A stretch of DNA of 64,000 bases from Panacagrimonas sp046594215. Lineage in GTDB: Bacteria; Pseudomonadota; Gammaproteobacteria; Nevskiales; Nevskiaceae. The position numbers and the translations under genes are program-made. Every line of letters begins with the position of its first letter. The first letter of the stretch is position 1. The notes under the pieces are model-generated. The model did no database searches, was not told the origin of the DNA, and saw only the letters and a program-made list of their open reading frames with translations. The stretch is taken from positions 1 to 64,000 of the forward strand of contig JBKJPX010000010.1 in the NCBI GenBank assembly GCA_046594215.1. Direction: 5' to 3'. Below are positions 16,204 through 24,188 of the stretch, one piece after another.

Positions 16204-18813
16204 TCAGGCGCGCTCGAATTCGAGCGCGCCGTTCTTCTCGTTCACGATCACGCGATCACCCGCCGCGAAACGGCCATCGAGAACCGAGCGCGCCAGCGGG
16301 TTCTCCACCAGTGACTGGATCGCGCGCTTGAGCGGTCGCGCGCCGTAAACCGGGTCGTAGCCGGCCTGCGCAAGCAGGTCCAGCGCGCCGTCGGAAAACT
16401 CCAGCACGATGTTGCGATCGGCGAGCCGGCGCACGACGCGCTCGGCCTGCACGCGCGCGATGCTGCGGATCTGCGTCGAACCCAGCGGGCTGAACACCAC
16501 GGCCTCGTCGATGCGGTTGATGAACTCCGGACGGAAGTGCGTTCCGACCACGGCCATCACGCCTTCCTTGATCGCCGAGTAATCGATGCGCGCCTTGTCC
16601 TTGCCGAGCATGTCCTGGATCAGCTGCGAGCCAAGGTTGGAGGTCATGACGATGACGACGTTGCGAAAGTCCACCGTGCGGCCCTGGCCATCCGTGAGGC
16701 GGCCGTCGTCGAGCACCTGTAGCAGCACGTTGAAGACATCGGGGTGCGCCTTCTCGACCTCGTCGAGCAGCACGACGGAGTAGGGGCGTCGTCGCACCGA
16801 CTCGGTGAGCTGCCCGCCTTCCTCGTAGCCGACGTAGCCCGGCGGCGCGCCGATCAGCCGCGCGACGCTGTGGCGCTCGCCGTACTCGGACATGTCGATG
16901 CGCACCATCGCGTCGTCGGTGTCGAACAGGAACGCGGCGAGCGCCTTGCACAGCTCGGTCTTGCCCACGCCCGTGGGTCCGAGGAACAGGAAGGAGCCGA
17001 TCGGCCGGTTAGGGTCCGACAAGCCGGCACGCGAGCGACGGATCGCGTTGGACACAGCGGCGACAGCCTCGTCTTGGCCGACGACGCGCTTGTGCAGCGC
17101 TTCTTCCATGCGCAACAGCTTTTCGCGCTCGCCTTCCATGAGCTTGTCGACCGGGATCCCGGTCCAGCGCGCGACGATCTCGGCGATCTCCTCCTCGGTG
17201 ACACTCGTGCGCAACAGCTTCTGCTGGCCGGGCTTGGCGTCCTCCGCTTTCGGCGCGTCGGCGGGCGAGGCCGCGAGGCGGCGCTCGAGCTCGGGGATCT
17301 TTCCGTACTGCAGTTCGGCCATGCGCGAGAGGTCACCGGCTCGGCGCGCGGCTTCCATGTCGGCGCGTGCGCGCTCCAGTTCTTCCTTGACCGAGGCCGA
17401 TCCGGCCACGCTCGCCTTCTCCGCCTTCCAGCGCTCCTCTAGATCGCTGGATTCACGCTGGAGCTTGACGATGTCCTTCTCGAGTTCGGCCAGCGAGCGC
17501 TTCGCGCCGTCGTCCTCTTCCTTCTTCAACGCCTCGCGCTGGATCTTGAGCTGGATGAGTCGCCGGTCGAGGCGGTCGAGCGCCTCGGGCTTGGAGTCGA
17601 TCTCGATACGGATGCGCGACGCGGCCTCGTCCATCAGGTCGATGGCCTTGTCCGGCAGGTTGCGGTCGGTGATGTAGCGGTGGCTGAGCTTGGCGGCCGC
17701 GATCAGCGCGCCGTCGGTGATGTCGACGCCGTGATGGACCTCGTAGCGCTCCTTGAGCCCGCGCAGGATCGCGACGGTGTCTTCCACGCTGGGTTCGCCG
17801 ACAAACACCTTCTGGAAGCGCCGCTCGAGCGCGGCGTCCTTCTCGATGTACTTGCGATACTCGTCGAGCGTGGTGGCGCCGATGCAATGCAGTTCGCCGC
17901 GCGCGAGTGCGGGCTTGAGCATGTTGCCGGCGTCCATCGCGCCCTCGGCCTTGCCGGCGCCGACCAGCGTGTGGATCTCGTCGATGAAGAGGATCACCTG
18001 GCCTTCGCTCTTGGCCAGGTCGTTGAGCACGCCCTTGAGACGTTCCTCGAACTCGCCTCGATACTTGGCGCCGGCGATCAGCGAACCCAGGTCCAGGGTC
18101 AACAGGCGCTTGTTCTTCAGCGATTCGGGTACCTCGCCGTTGACAATGCGCTGGGCCAGGCCTTCGGCAATCGCGGTCTTGCCCACGCCGGGTTCGCCGA
18201 TGAGGGCCGGATTGTTCTTGGTGCGGCGCGACAGCACCTGGATGACGCGGCGGATCTCCTCGTCACGTCCGATCACGGGATCCAGCTTGTTCTTGCGTGC
18301 CCGCTCGGTCAGGTCGATGGTGTACTTCTCCAGCGACTGCCGCTGGTTCTCAGCACCGGCGGAGTCCATCTTCTGCCCGCCACGGACGCGTTCGATGGCC
18401 TGTTCCAGCATTTCCTTGCGGCCGCCGGCGGCGCGAAGGGCCTCGCCGGCCGGGCCCTTGTCGTCGGCCAGGGCCAGGGCGAACAGTTCCGTAGAGATGA
18501 ACTGGTCTCCGCGCTGCTGGGCCAGCTTGTCGGTCATGTTGAGCAGCCGGTTCAGGTCGGCCGATACCTGAATGTCTCCGGTGGTCTTGCCCAGCCGGGG
18601 GAGCTTCTCCAGCGCCTGAGCGACCCGGCTGCGCAGGAGGTCGGGATTGACTCCGGCTGCCTGGAACAGGGGAGCCAGCGTCCCGCCGTCCTGGCCGAGC
18701 AGGGCGGACAGCACGTGAACCGGCTCCATCGCCGCGTGGTCCTTTCCCACGGCCAGGCTCTGGGCAGTCGCCAAGGCTTCCTGGAAGCGGCTGGTCAGCT
18801 TGTCGGCACGCAT
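16204..18813 (-). CDS. clpB: ATP-dependent disaggregase ClpB
   Basis: ClpB is a hexameric AAA+ chaperone that works with DnaK to rescue aggregated proteins after heat stress. The 869-residue protein has an N-terminal Clp_N domain, Walker A1 GEPGVGKT at residues 206-213, a long coiled-coil M domain (about 415-530, Lys/Glu-rich), Walker A2 GPTGVGKT and the sensor region, ending VIVNEKNGALEFERA. No IGF loop for ClpP binding is seen, as expected for ClpB. A GAGGAG ribosome site precedes the ATG. A sigma-32-like promoter lies 29-56 bp upstream. Confidence 0.98.
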   Translation of the reverse strand: MRADKLTSRFQEALATAQSLAVGKDHAAMEPVHVLSALLGQDGGTLAPLFQAAGVNPDLLRSRVAQALEKLPRLGKTTGDIQVSADLNRLLNMTDKLAQQRGDQFISTELFALALADDKGPAGEALRAAGGRKEMLEQAIERVRGGQKMDSAGAENQRQSLEKYTIDLTERARKNKLDPVIGRDEEIRRVIQVLSRRTKNNPALIGEPGVGKTAIAEGLAQRIVNGEVPESLKNKRLLTLDLGSLIAGAKYRGEFEERLKGVLNDLAKSEGQVILFIDEIHTLVGAGKAEGAMDAGNMLKPALARGELHCIGATTLDEYRKYIEKDAALERRFQKVFVGEPSVEDTVAILRGLKERYEVHHGVDITDGALIAAAKLSHRYITDRNLPDKAIDLMDEAASRIRIEIDSKPEALDRLDRRLIQLKIQREALKKEEDDGAKRSLAELEKDIVKLQRESSDLEERWKAEKASVAGSASVKEELERARADMEAARRAGDLSRMAELQYGKIPELERRLAASPADAPKAEDAKPGQQKLLRTSVTEEEIAEIVARWTGIPVDKLMEGEREKLLRMEEALHKRVVGQDEAVAAVSNAIRRSRAGLSDPNRPIGSFLFLGPTGVGKTELCKALAAFLFDTDDAMVRIDMSEYGERHSVARLIGAPPGYVGYEEGGQLTESVRRRPYSVVLLDEVEKAHPDVFNVLLQVLDDGRLTDGQGRTVDFRNVVIVMTSNLGSQLIQDMLGKDKARIDYSAIKEGVMAVVGTHFRPEFINRIDEAVVFSPLGSTQIRSIARVQAERVVRRLADRNIVLEFSDGALDLLAQAGYDPVYGARPLKRAIQSLVENPLARSVLDGRFAAGDRVIVNEKNGALEFERA
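16207..16230. repeat. Perfect 24-bp palindrome inside the last codons of clpB
   Basis: The 24 bases from 16207 (GGCGCGCTCGAA followed by its exact reverse complement) form an uninterrupted palindrome that encodes the last residues of ClpB and begins 5 bp after the stop of the convergent PAP2 gene. It can fold into a strong hairpin on either strand, so it may end transcription from both sides. T-rich tails are weak, so factor-independent termination is uncertain. Confidence 0.55.
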
Positions 18814-18841
18814 CGGTCTGCTCCTCGGTGTCCAGCCTGAG

Positions 18842-18869
18842 AGATGGCGCCGATGAGCTTTCCTTCAAG
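18842..18869 (-). promoter_or_regulatory. Sigma-32 (heat-shock) promoter of clpB
   Basis: On the minus strand, CTTGAAG (18869-18863) is followed after 13 bases by CGCCATCT (18849-18842). This closely matches the RpoH consensus CTTGAAA-N11-16-CCCCATNT. The expected transcript start is about 20 bases before the clpB ATG at 18813, leaving a short leader with the ribosome site. Heat induction of clpB is well established in proteobacteria. Confidence 0.75.
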
Positions 18870-18987
18870 GTCCTTCAGGATCCGTTCGGCGCGAAGCTGA
18901 GACGCTAGGAGCTGCCGGGAGGTCGGAGCCAAACGGGCTTCTGCTATTCTCAACGCGCGTGTGCAGCGAGGTTTGGAGCCACATTTA

Positions 18988-19890
18988 ATGAGTGTTTCTG
19001 CCGTACGGTCTGGACTGGGAGCGGCCTTCGCACTGCTTTCCGCATTGCTCTGGCAGCCGGCTTGCGCGCAATCAAAAGATGCGCCGATAGGCTTTCCCGT
19101 GGATCCCTCCGTCCCCAACGCGACGCCGCCGGACGCGCTGCCGGTGACGCCCCCGGTCCTTATCAACCAGGCCACCGTGACGCTTGCCCCCGGCGACGTG
19201 GTGACGATGTCCGTGTTCGGGCGGCCCGAGCTGACGACAACCGTGTACGTGTCCGACGCGGGCAGCATCGACGTGCCACTGGCTGGAAGCATTCCCGTGT
19301 CCGGCCTGTCGCCGGTGGAGGCCGCCGAGCGCATCGGCACCGCCTACCGCGAAGGCGAGTACCTGGTGGACCCTCAGGTCAACATCGTTCTGGCCGCCAT
19401 CCGTAGCCAGCAGATCAGCGTCGTCGGAGAGGTGATTCGTCCCGGCCGCTTCCCTATCGATACCCGCACCTCGGTGCTCGATGCACTGGCACAGGCCGGC
19501 GGCATCAGTGCGCTGGGTGCCGAAAAGGCCTTCATCCTGCGTCGCGGCAAGGATGGCGTGGACCGCTTCGAGGTGGACCTTCGCGACCTGCTCAGCGCGG
19601 GGTCGGGACAGGTGGTGGAACTGCGTGCGGGCGACACTATCGTGGTGCCCAAGGCGCCGCTGTTCTACATCTACGGCGAGGTCCAGCGCCCCAACTCCTA
19701 CCCGCTTCGCTCGAGGATGACCGTCATCGAGGCGGTATCCATCGCCGGTGGCCTGACGGCCCGGGGCTCGAGCCGACGTATCGAGGTCAAGCGCAAGCAG
19801 AAGGATGGCAGCCTGAAGCGCTTCGACGCGACCATCGACGACGCCGTGCAGGCTGAAGACGTGATCAACGTCCGGGAGCGCATTTTCTAG
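18988..19890 (+). CDS. epsE: Polysaccharide export outer-membrane protein (Wza/EpsE type)
   Basis: This secreted protein forms the outer-membrane or periplasmic channel for exopolysaccharide. The ATG at 18988 starts a signal peptide (LGAAFALLSALLWQPACAQS). A Poly_export domain follows (LAPGDVVTMSVFGRPELTTT, AGSIDVPLAGSIPVSG), then two SLBB beta-grasp repeats (ISVVGEVIRPGRFPI and FYIYGEVQRPNSYPL). There is no typical lipobox. The next gene starts with a GTG that shares one base with this stop codon, so the genes are coupled. The symbol follows the epsE-epsF-epsG naming used for EPS loci of this layout. Confidence 0.85.
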   Translation: MSVSAVRSGLGAAFALLSALLWQPACAQSKDAPIGFPVDPSVPNATPPDALPVTPPVLINQATVTLAPGDVVTMSVFGRPELTTTVYVSDAGSIDVPLAGSIPVSGLSPVEAAERIGTAYREGEYLVDPQVNIVLAAIRSQQISVVGEVIRPGRFPIDTRTSVLDALAQAGGISALGAEKAFILRRGKDGVDRFEVDLRDLLSAGSGQVVELRAGDTIVVPKAPLFYIYGEVQRPNSYPLRSRMTVIEAVSIAGGLTARGSSRRIEVKRKQKDGSLKRFDATIDDAVQAEDVINVRERIF

Positions 19891-21290
19891 TGGACCGTCG
19901 CCAGGACAACAGTTATCGACCGGGGTCCGTGCCGCGGGACATCGTCGGTTCGGCGCTGTCCTTCAAGCAGCTGTGGGTGATCCTGTGGGCGCACCGCACG
20001 GTGATCATCGCGCTGCCACTGGCGCTCGGCCTGGTCACCGGGCTGGTCCTGAAGTTCGTGCTGCCGAAGGTCTTCCAGGCCACGGCGACCCTGTTCGTGG
20101 CCTACAAGGTCGACGACCCGGTCTCGGGCGGCGACTTCTCGCAGGTGACGGCGCTGAGCTACATGGCCACCCAGGTCGAGTTCATCGAAAGCCCGACGAC
20201 GCTGCTGCAGGTGGTGGACAAGCTCAAGCTGAGCGAGAAGCCCGAGTACGTCGATGGCTATCACGGTGACGGTTCGGCCGACAGCATCCGGCGATTCGCG
20301 GCCAACAAGCTGTACACCAAGTTGACCGTTGCGGCGGGGCAGACCAGCCGGTTCCTCTACGTGTCGGCCAACGACAAGGATGCGGTGATGTCCGCGACCC
20401 TGGCCAACGCGGTCGCGGACGCCTACGTCGAAGAGCAGATGCGGCAGTTCATCGATCCCGCCAAGGAACGCATCCTTCGCTATGGGGGGCAGCTGGAAAC
20501 GCTGCGAAAAAATGTGGATACCGCGCAGGCCAAGATCACCGCTTTCCGCCAGCGCACGGGCCTGATCAACCTGACGGAAAAGACGGACCTGGATTCGACC
20601 CGCCTGCTGGACCTGGACAAGCGTCTGACCGAAGCCACCGCCGCGCGGCAGCTTGCCGAACTGCGCTCGTCGCGGGCCGCGCAGGGCGATGTCGCGGTGC
20701 TGAGCTCGCCGCTGGTGCAAAACCTGAAGAGCCAGATGCAGTTGAAGGAGGCACAGCTGTCGGAGTTGCGCGGCTCGCTGGGTCCGCGCCATCCACAGAT
20801 CGTCTCGCTCACCGGCGAGCTCGAACATCTGCGATCGCAGCTCAATCGCGAAACGGGCGTGTACACCGATAGCGCACGCGCCGAAGTGGAGTCGGCGCAG
20901 GCCGTCGAGGCCAAGCTACGCCACGAACTGGAAGATCAGCGCGACAACACCATGCGGGTGCGCTCGCACCAGGACGAGAGCGCTGCGCTGCTGCAGGAGC
21001 TCGAATCGGCCACGAAGGTCTACCAGAGCGCGCTGGACGCATTCGAGCAGGCGCAGCTCGGCACGCAGCTGGCCGCGAGCAATGTGAATATCGTCACGCG
21101 CGCGTCACCCCCTTCGAAAGCCAAGGGCGACGGCCTCAAGCAGGTGCTCATGACCATGGCCATCGGCCTGTTCCTCTCGGCCGGCGGTTCCCTGCTGTTC
21201 GACCTGATGAATCGCCGCATACGATGCCGCGAAGATCTGGAACACGACCTTGGGACGCCCGTCCTGGTCGAACTTCGTTCCGCCGCCTAG
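19890..21290 (+). CDS. epsF: Polysaccharide chain-length determinant protein (Wzz/EpsF type)
   Basis: This inner-membrane co-polymerase controls glycan chain length. The 466-residue protein has an N-terminal Wzz domain with a first membrane helix (about residues 38-58, ALPLALGLVTGLVLKFVL), a long periplasmic coiled coil (about 190-410, with KRLTEATAARQLAELRSSRA) and a second membrane helix near 430 (MTMAIGLFLSAGGSLLFDLM). The cytosolic tail is short and contains no kinase. The GTG start overlaps the epsE stop. The kinase-like partner EpsG follows within 10 bp. Confidence 0.88.
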   Translation: MDRRQDNSYRPGSVPRDIVGSALSFKQLWVILWAHRTVIIALPLALGLVTGLVLKFVLPKVFQATATLFVAYKVDDPVSGGDFSQVTALSYMATQVEFIESPTTLLQVVDKLKLSEKPEYVDGYHGDGSADSIRRFAANKLYTKLTVAAGQTSRFLYVSANDKDAVMSATLANAVADAYVEEQMRQFIDPAKERILRYGGQLETLRKNVDTAQAKITAFRQRTGLINLTEKTDLDSTRLLDLDKRLTEATAARQLAELRSSRAAQGDVAVLSSPLVQNLKSQMQLKEAQLSELRGSLGPRHPQIVSLTGELEHLRSQLNRETGVYTDSARAEVESAQAVEAKLRHELEDQRDNTMRVRSHQDESAALLQELESATKVYQSALDAFEQAQLGTQLAASNVNIVTRASPPSKAKGDGLKQVLMTMAIGLFLSAGGSLLFDLMNRRIRCREDLEHDLGTPVLVELRSAA

Positions 21291-21297
21291 GGGACTC

Positions 21298-22185
21298 TTG
21301 AATCTGCCTTCCGCCAGTCCGCAGGATCGCGTGAAGCTGCGGCGCGAGCCGGAGCTCAACGAACCCGAGCGCCTTTCTCAGGTCCTCGCGCGCCGCAGCG
21401 GTCTGACCGAGGGCGATCTCAAACGCGTCAGCGTCGTGCAGGATCAGCTTGGCCTGGGCTTCATCGAAGCAGCCATGCGCCTGGGCCTGGTGACGCAGTC
21501 GGACCTGGACTCGGTCCTGGCCGGCGAGCGCGCCGAGGGAGAGGTCCAGCACGCGGTGGCGCGACCCGCCCCCAGCCTGACCAGCGCGCACGACCCGTTC
21601 GACCCCTACAGCGAGAGCATCCGCGCGCTGCGCACCGAGCTGTTGATGCGCGCGCCGGCGGAGGACTCCAACGTGCTGGCCGTGATGAGCCCGGGCCGTG
21701 GCGAAGGGCGTTCGCGCTTGTCGGCGGAATTGGCGATCACGTTTGCGCAGCTGGGCCAGTCGACCTTGCTGGTCGACTGCGACCTGCGCCGTTCCACGCA
21801 ACACGAGCTGTTTGGCGCCGACAACGACCAGGGGCTCGCGCAGTCGCTGGTGGAAGGTCGCGCGCCAAAGGTGCAGGCAGTGGTCGGCCTGCCCAGCCTT
21901 TCAATCCTGACTGCAGGTCCGCGCCTGGCGACACCGCTCGAAATCCTGTCGGACCCGATGTTCGGCGAGATGCTCGCCGGGTGGCGTCGCCGTTACCGGC
22001 ACATCATCCTGGATACCCCGGCCGTCTCCGATTTTTCGGACGGCCTGGCGGTGGCGACGCACGCAGGTCGAGTGCTGATGATCTCGCGCACCCACAAGAC
22101 CAGCATGAGCTATTGCCGCGACATGGTGCGACGCCTTCAGTCCACCCGCGCAGTCATCGTCGGCGCGGTCCTCAGCACGTTCTGA
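21298..22185 (+). CDS. epsG: EpsG-type BY-kinase-like chain-length regulator
   Basis: This cytosolic P-loop partner of the chain-length protein has a short N-terminal helical domain (LSQVLARRSGLTEGDLKRVS, FIEAAMRLGLVTQSDLDSVL) like that at the start of type II secretion ATPases. A CpsD/CapB-like ATPase domain follows: SPGRGEGRSRLSAELAI for Walker A, LLVDCDLRRS for Walker A', HIILDTPAVSDFSD for Walker B. The Walker A Lys is Arg, and the protein ends LSTF with no Tyr-rich tail. No ATG is available; TTG at 21298 follows a GGGGAC site, with another TTG at 21250 possible. It ends the eps run and faces the convergent sugar gene set. Confidence 0.78.
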   Translation: MNLPSASPQDRVKLRREPELNEPERLSQVLARRSGLTEGDLKRVSVVQDQLGLGFIEAAMRLGLVTQSDLDSVLAGERAEGEVQHAVARPAPSLTSAHDPFDPYSESIRALRTELLMRAPAEDSNVLAVMSPGRGEGRSRLSAELAITFAQLGQSTLLVDCDLRRSTQHELFGADNDQGLAQSLVEGRAPKVQAVVGLPSLSILTAGPRLATPLEILSDPMFGEMLAGWRRRYRHIILDTPAVSDFSDGLAVATHAGRVLMISRTHKTSMSYCRDMVRRLQSTRAVIVGAVLSTF

Positions 22186-22233
22186 TCGCGAGGTGCCGGG
22201 GCGTCGATCGCCCGTCGGGAATCCCGCCGAAGG

Positions 22234-23010
22234 TTACTTCTTCCAGACCATCCAGGGGCAGTTGCCGCGGGCTTCCATGCGGTCGTAAGTGATCTTTTCC
22301 TTGAAGGTGTCCATTTGCTGCCAGAAGCCGTTGTAACGGTTCACGCGCAGCAGGCGGCGGTCGATCAGCCGCTTGAAGGGCTGTTCCACCAGTTCATCGC
22401 CGTCTTCCATGTAGTCGAAGATGTCGTTGCGCAGGCAGAAATAGCCGGCGTTGATCCAGAACTCCGACCCGGTGAGCTGGCCGAAGTTGGTCACCACGCC
22501 GCCTTCGTCCGAGTGCACGCAGTGGAAACTCTGCGAGGTGCGCACCGCGATGAAGCTCGCGACGTTGTCCTGTGAGCGGAAGTCCGCGATGTGATCGTTC
22601 AGCGGCAGGTCCGACAGGCCATCGGCGTAGTTGGCCAGGAAATCCTTCTCGCCCTCGAGGTGCGGACGCACACGCATCAGGCGCTGGCCGATGGTGGCGT
22701 GCAGCCCGGTGTCGACGAAAGTGATGCGCCAGTCCTGGATGTCCGTCTTCAGCGGTTCGAGCTTGCGGCCGCCTTCGGAGAACACGAAGTCATTCGAGAG
22801 GTGTTCGTTGTAGTTCAGGAAGTACTCGCGGATCAGGTCGCCGCGGTACCCGAGGCAGAGGATGAAATCCTTGTGGCCGAAGTGCGCGTAGTAGCGCATC
22901 AGGTGCCAGACGATCGGCCGGTAGCCGATGTTCACCAGCGGCTTGGGGATCGTGTCGGAGTGTTCCCGCAGACGCGTGCCGAGACCGCCGCAGAAGAGGA
23001 CGACCTTCAC
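22234..23010 (-). CDS. Glucose-1-phosphate cytidylyltransferase-like nucleotidyltransferase
   Basis: The protein makes an activated sugar, most likely CDP-glucose from CTP and glucose 1-phosphate. From the GTG at 23010 the 258 residues begin VKVVLFCGGLGTRLREHSDT, with the conserved GGxGTRL and the KPLVNIGYRPIVWHLM segment of the RfbF group. Later motifs include ILCLGYRGDLIREYFLNY, GGVVTNFGQLTGSEFWINAG and GFWQQMDTFKEK. The reading frame stays open upstream, but that part does not resemble the family. The 238 bp between this start and the next gene hold no supportable ORF and may contain a promoter. CDP-glucose usually feeds a 4,6-dehydratase; the SDR in this cluster may act on the product. 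Confidence 0.85.
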   Translation of the reverse strand: MKVVLFCGGLGTRLREHSDTIPKPLVNIGYRPIVWHLMRYYAHFGHKDFILCLGYRGDLIREYFLNYNEHLSNDFVFSEGGRKLEPLKTDIQDWRITFVDTGLHATIGQRLMRVRPHLEGEKDFLANYADGLSDLPLNDHIADFRSQDNVASFIAVRTSQSFHCVHSDEGGVVTNFGQLTGSEFWINAGYFCLRNDIFDYMEDGDELVEQPFKRLIDRRLLRVNRYNGFWQQMDTFKEKITYDRMEARGNCPWMVWKK

Positions 23011-23248
23011 GACTGCGACTCGCGGAGGGCCCGGAAGCCCGTCTCCATCAACGGAAGGATTGCATCGGAGCCGTGATGGCGCATGGGAATTCCTGACGTC
23101 TGATCGGAAAATGGGGTCACGTGAACTCTCGCCGATTTCGCATCGGATCGCCAGTGATCCGGCGGCGCCACGAAGCCCTGATCGGCTCGCAAGGTGACCC
23201 AGTTTCGGGTCGCAAAGAATTCTGCGACGTATCCGGCAAGCGTGCGGC

Positions 23249-24157
23249 TCAGACCTGCGTGAGCGCCACGCAGGGAAGCGAGCGTTCGCCGCGCACGCAG
23301 GCCCAGTACTCGTCCGAGATCCGGTCCAGCAAGGGCGTGGACTTGGGCAGGGGATGGCGGTCGATGCTGCGAACTCGACCAACCTCCGTCAGCGTACCCA
23401 GCAGGCAGGCCTCGTCCGCGATCATCAGTTCGGTGCGTTCGATGGGTCGCCAGTCGAAGGGGATGTCGAGCGCCTTGCACAGGCCTTCCACGAGTTTCAC
23501 GGTGATGCTCTCGAGGCATCCCTCGTACGGCGGCGGCGAGGCGACGCGGCCATCGCGAACCAGCAGCATCGACGAGGCGCTGGCCTCGGCGACGCGGTCG
23601 TAGGCGTTGAGCAGGATCATGTCGTGAAAGCCGTACCGCTTGCCCTCGATACGGGCCATGCGGCCGATCTGGTAGTTCGCCGCGGACTTCACGCGGGCGG
23701 GCAGTGCCGTGTCATTCGGGCGCCGCCACGTGCTCACGCCGATGTCGAGCGGCTCGGGCTTCTTCTTGTCCTGCAGGTAGGCCGTGATGATGAGGTCCGA
23801 CTTGGTGCCCTCGCCCCAGTGGCCCTCGACCGAACACAGCGTCGTGCGCATCCAGAGGTCGCGATCAGGCGTGACCAGCAACTTGCGCGCGATCTGGCTG
23901 CAGGCCTCGCGGAACTGTTCGTAGCTCATGTCGAAGGGCAGGTACGCCAGCAGCGCGGACCGGCACAGGCGATCGTAGTGCTCACGCAGCGCGAGCAGCC
24001 CGAAACTGCTGTTGTCGTGGCGCCAGTAACCCTTGATGCCTTCGAACACGCTGATGCCGCGGATCAAGGCCTCGGTGCCGACGTGGATCGTCGCCTCATC
24101 CCAGGGCGTGATCTTGCCGTTCATGAACACGTAGGGAGGTTTCTGAAGCGCAGCCAT
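23249..24157 (-). CDS. Class IV aminotransferase (branched-chain aminotransferase-like)
   Basis: This PLP enzyme of the BCAT/D-amino acid transaminase fold has 302 residues. It starts MAALQKPPYVFMNGKITPWD with the strand typical of IlvE. It has the PLP-Lys region RVKSAANYQIGRMARIEGKR and the phosphate-binding stretch LNAYDRVAEASASSMLLVRD. These are looser than in housekeeping IlvE, so a special substrate is likely. It lies between a DUF4910 gene (31 bp upstream) and the cytidylyltransferase, inside the sugar-modification set. A role in making an amino acid or amino-sugar precursor for the glycan is inferred. The ATG at 24157 follows an AGGAGATCT ribosome site. Confidence 0.82.
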   Translation of the reverse strand: MAALQKPPYVFMNGKITPWDEATIHVGTEALIRGISVFEGIKGYWRHDNSSFGLLALREHYDRLCRSALLAYLPFDMSYEQFREACSQIARKLLVTPDRDLWMRTTLCSVEGHWGEGTKSDLIITAYLQDKKKPEPLDIGVSTWRRPNDTALPARVKSAANYQIGRMARIEGKRYGFHDMILLNAYDRVAEASASSMLLVRDGRVASPPPYEGCLESITVKLVEGLCKALDIPFDWRPIERTELMIADEACLLGTLTEVGRVRSIDRHPLPKSTPLLDRISDEYWACVRGERSLPCVALTQV

Positions 24158-24188
24158 GTAGATCTCCTTCTGGCGAATTCGTCGAAAG

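Noticed and set aside
23011..23382. N-terminal extension of the cytidylyltransferase frame
   Set aside because: The extra 124 residues are Arg/Pro/Ser-rich without homology, and the family start is the GTG at 23010. Part of it overlaps the aminotransferase gene.
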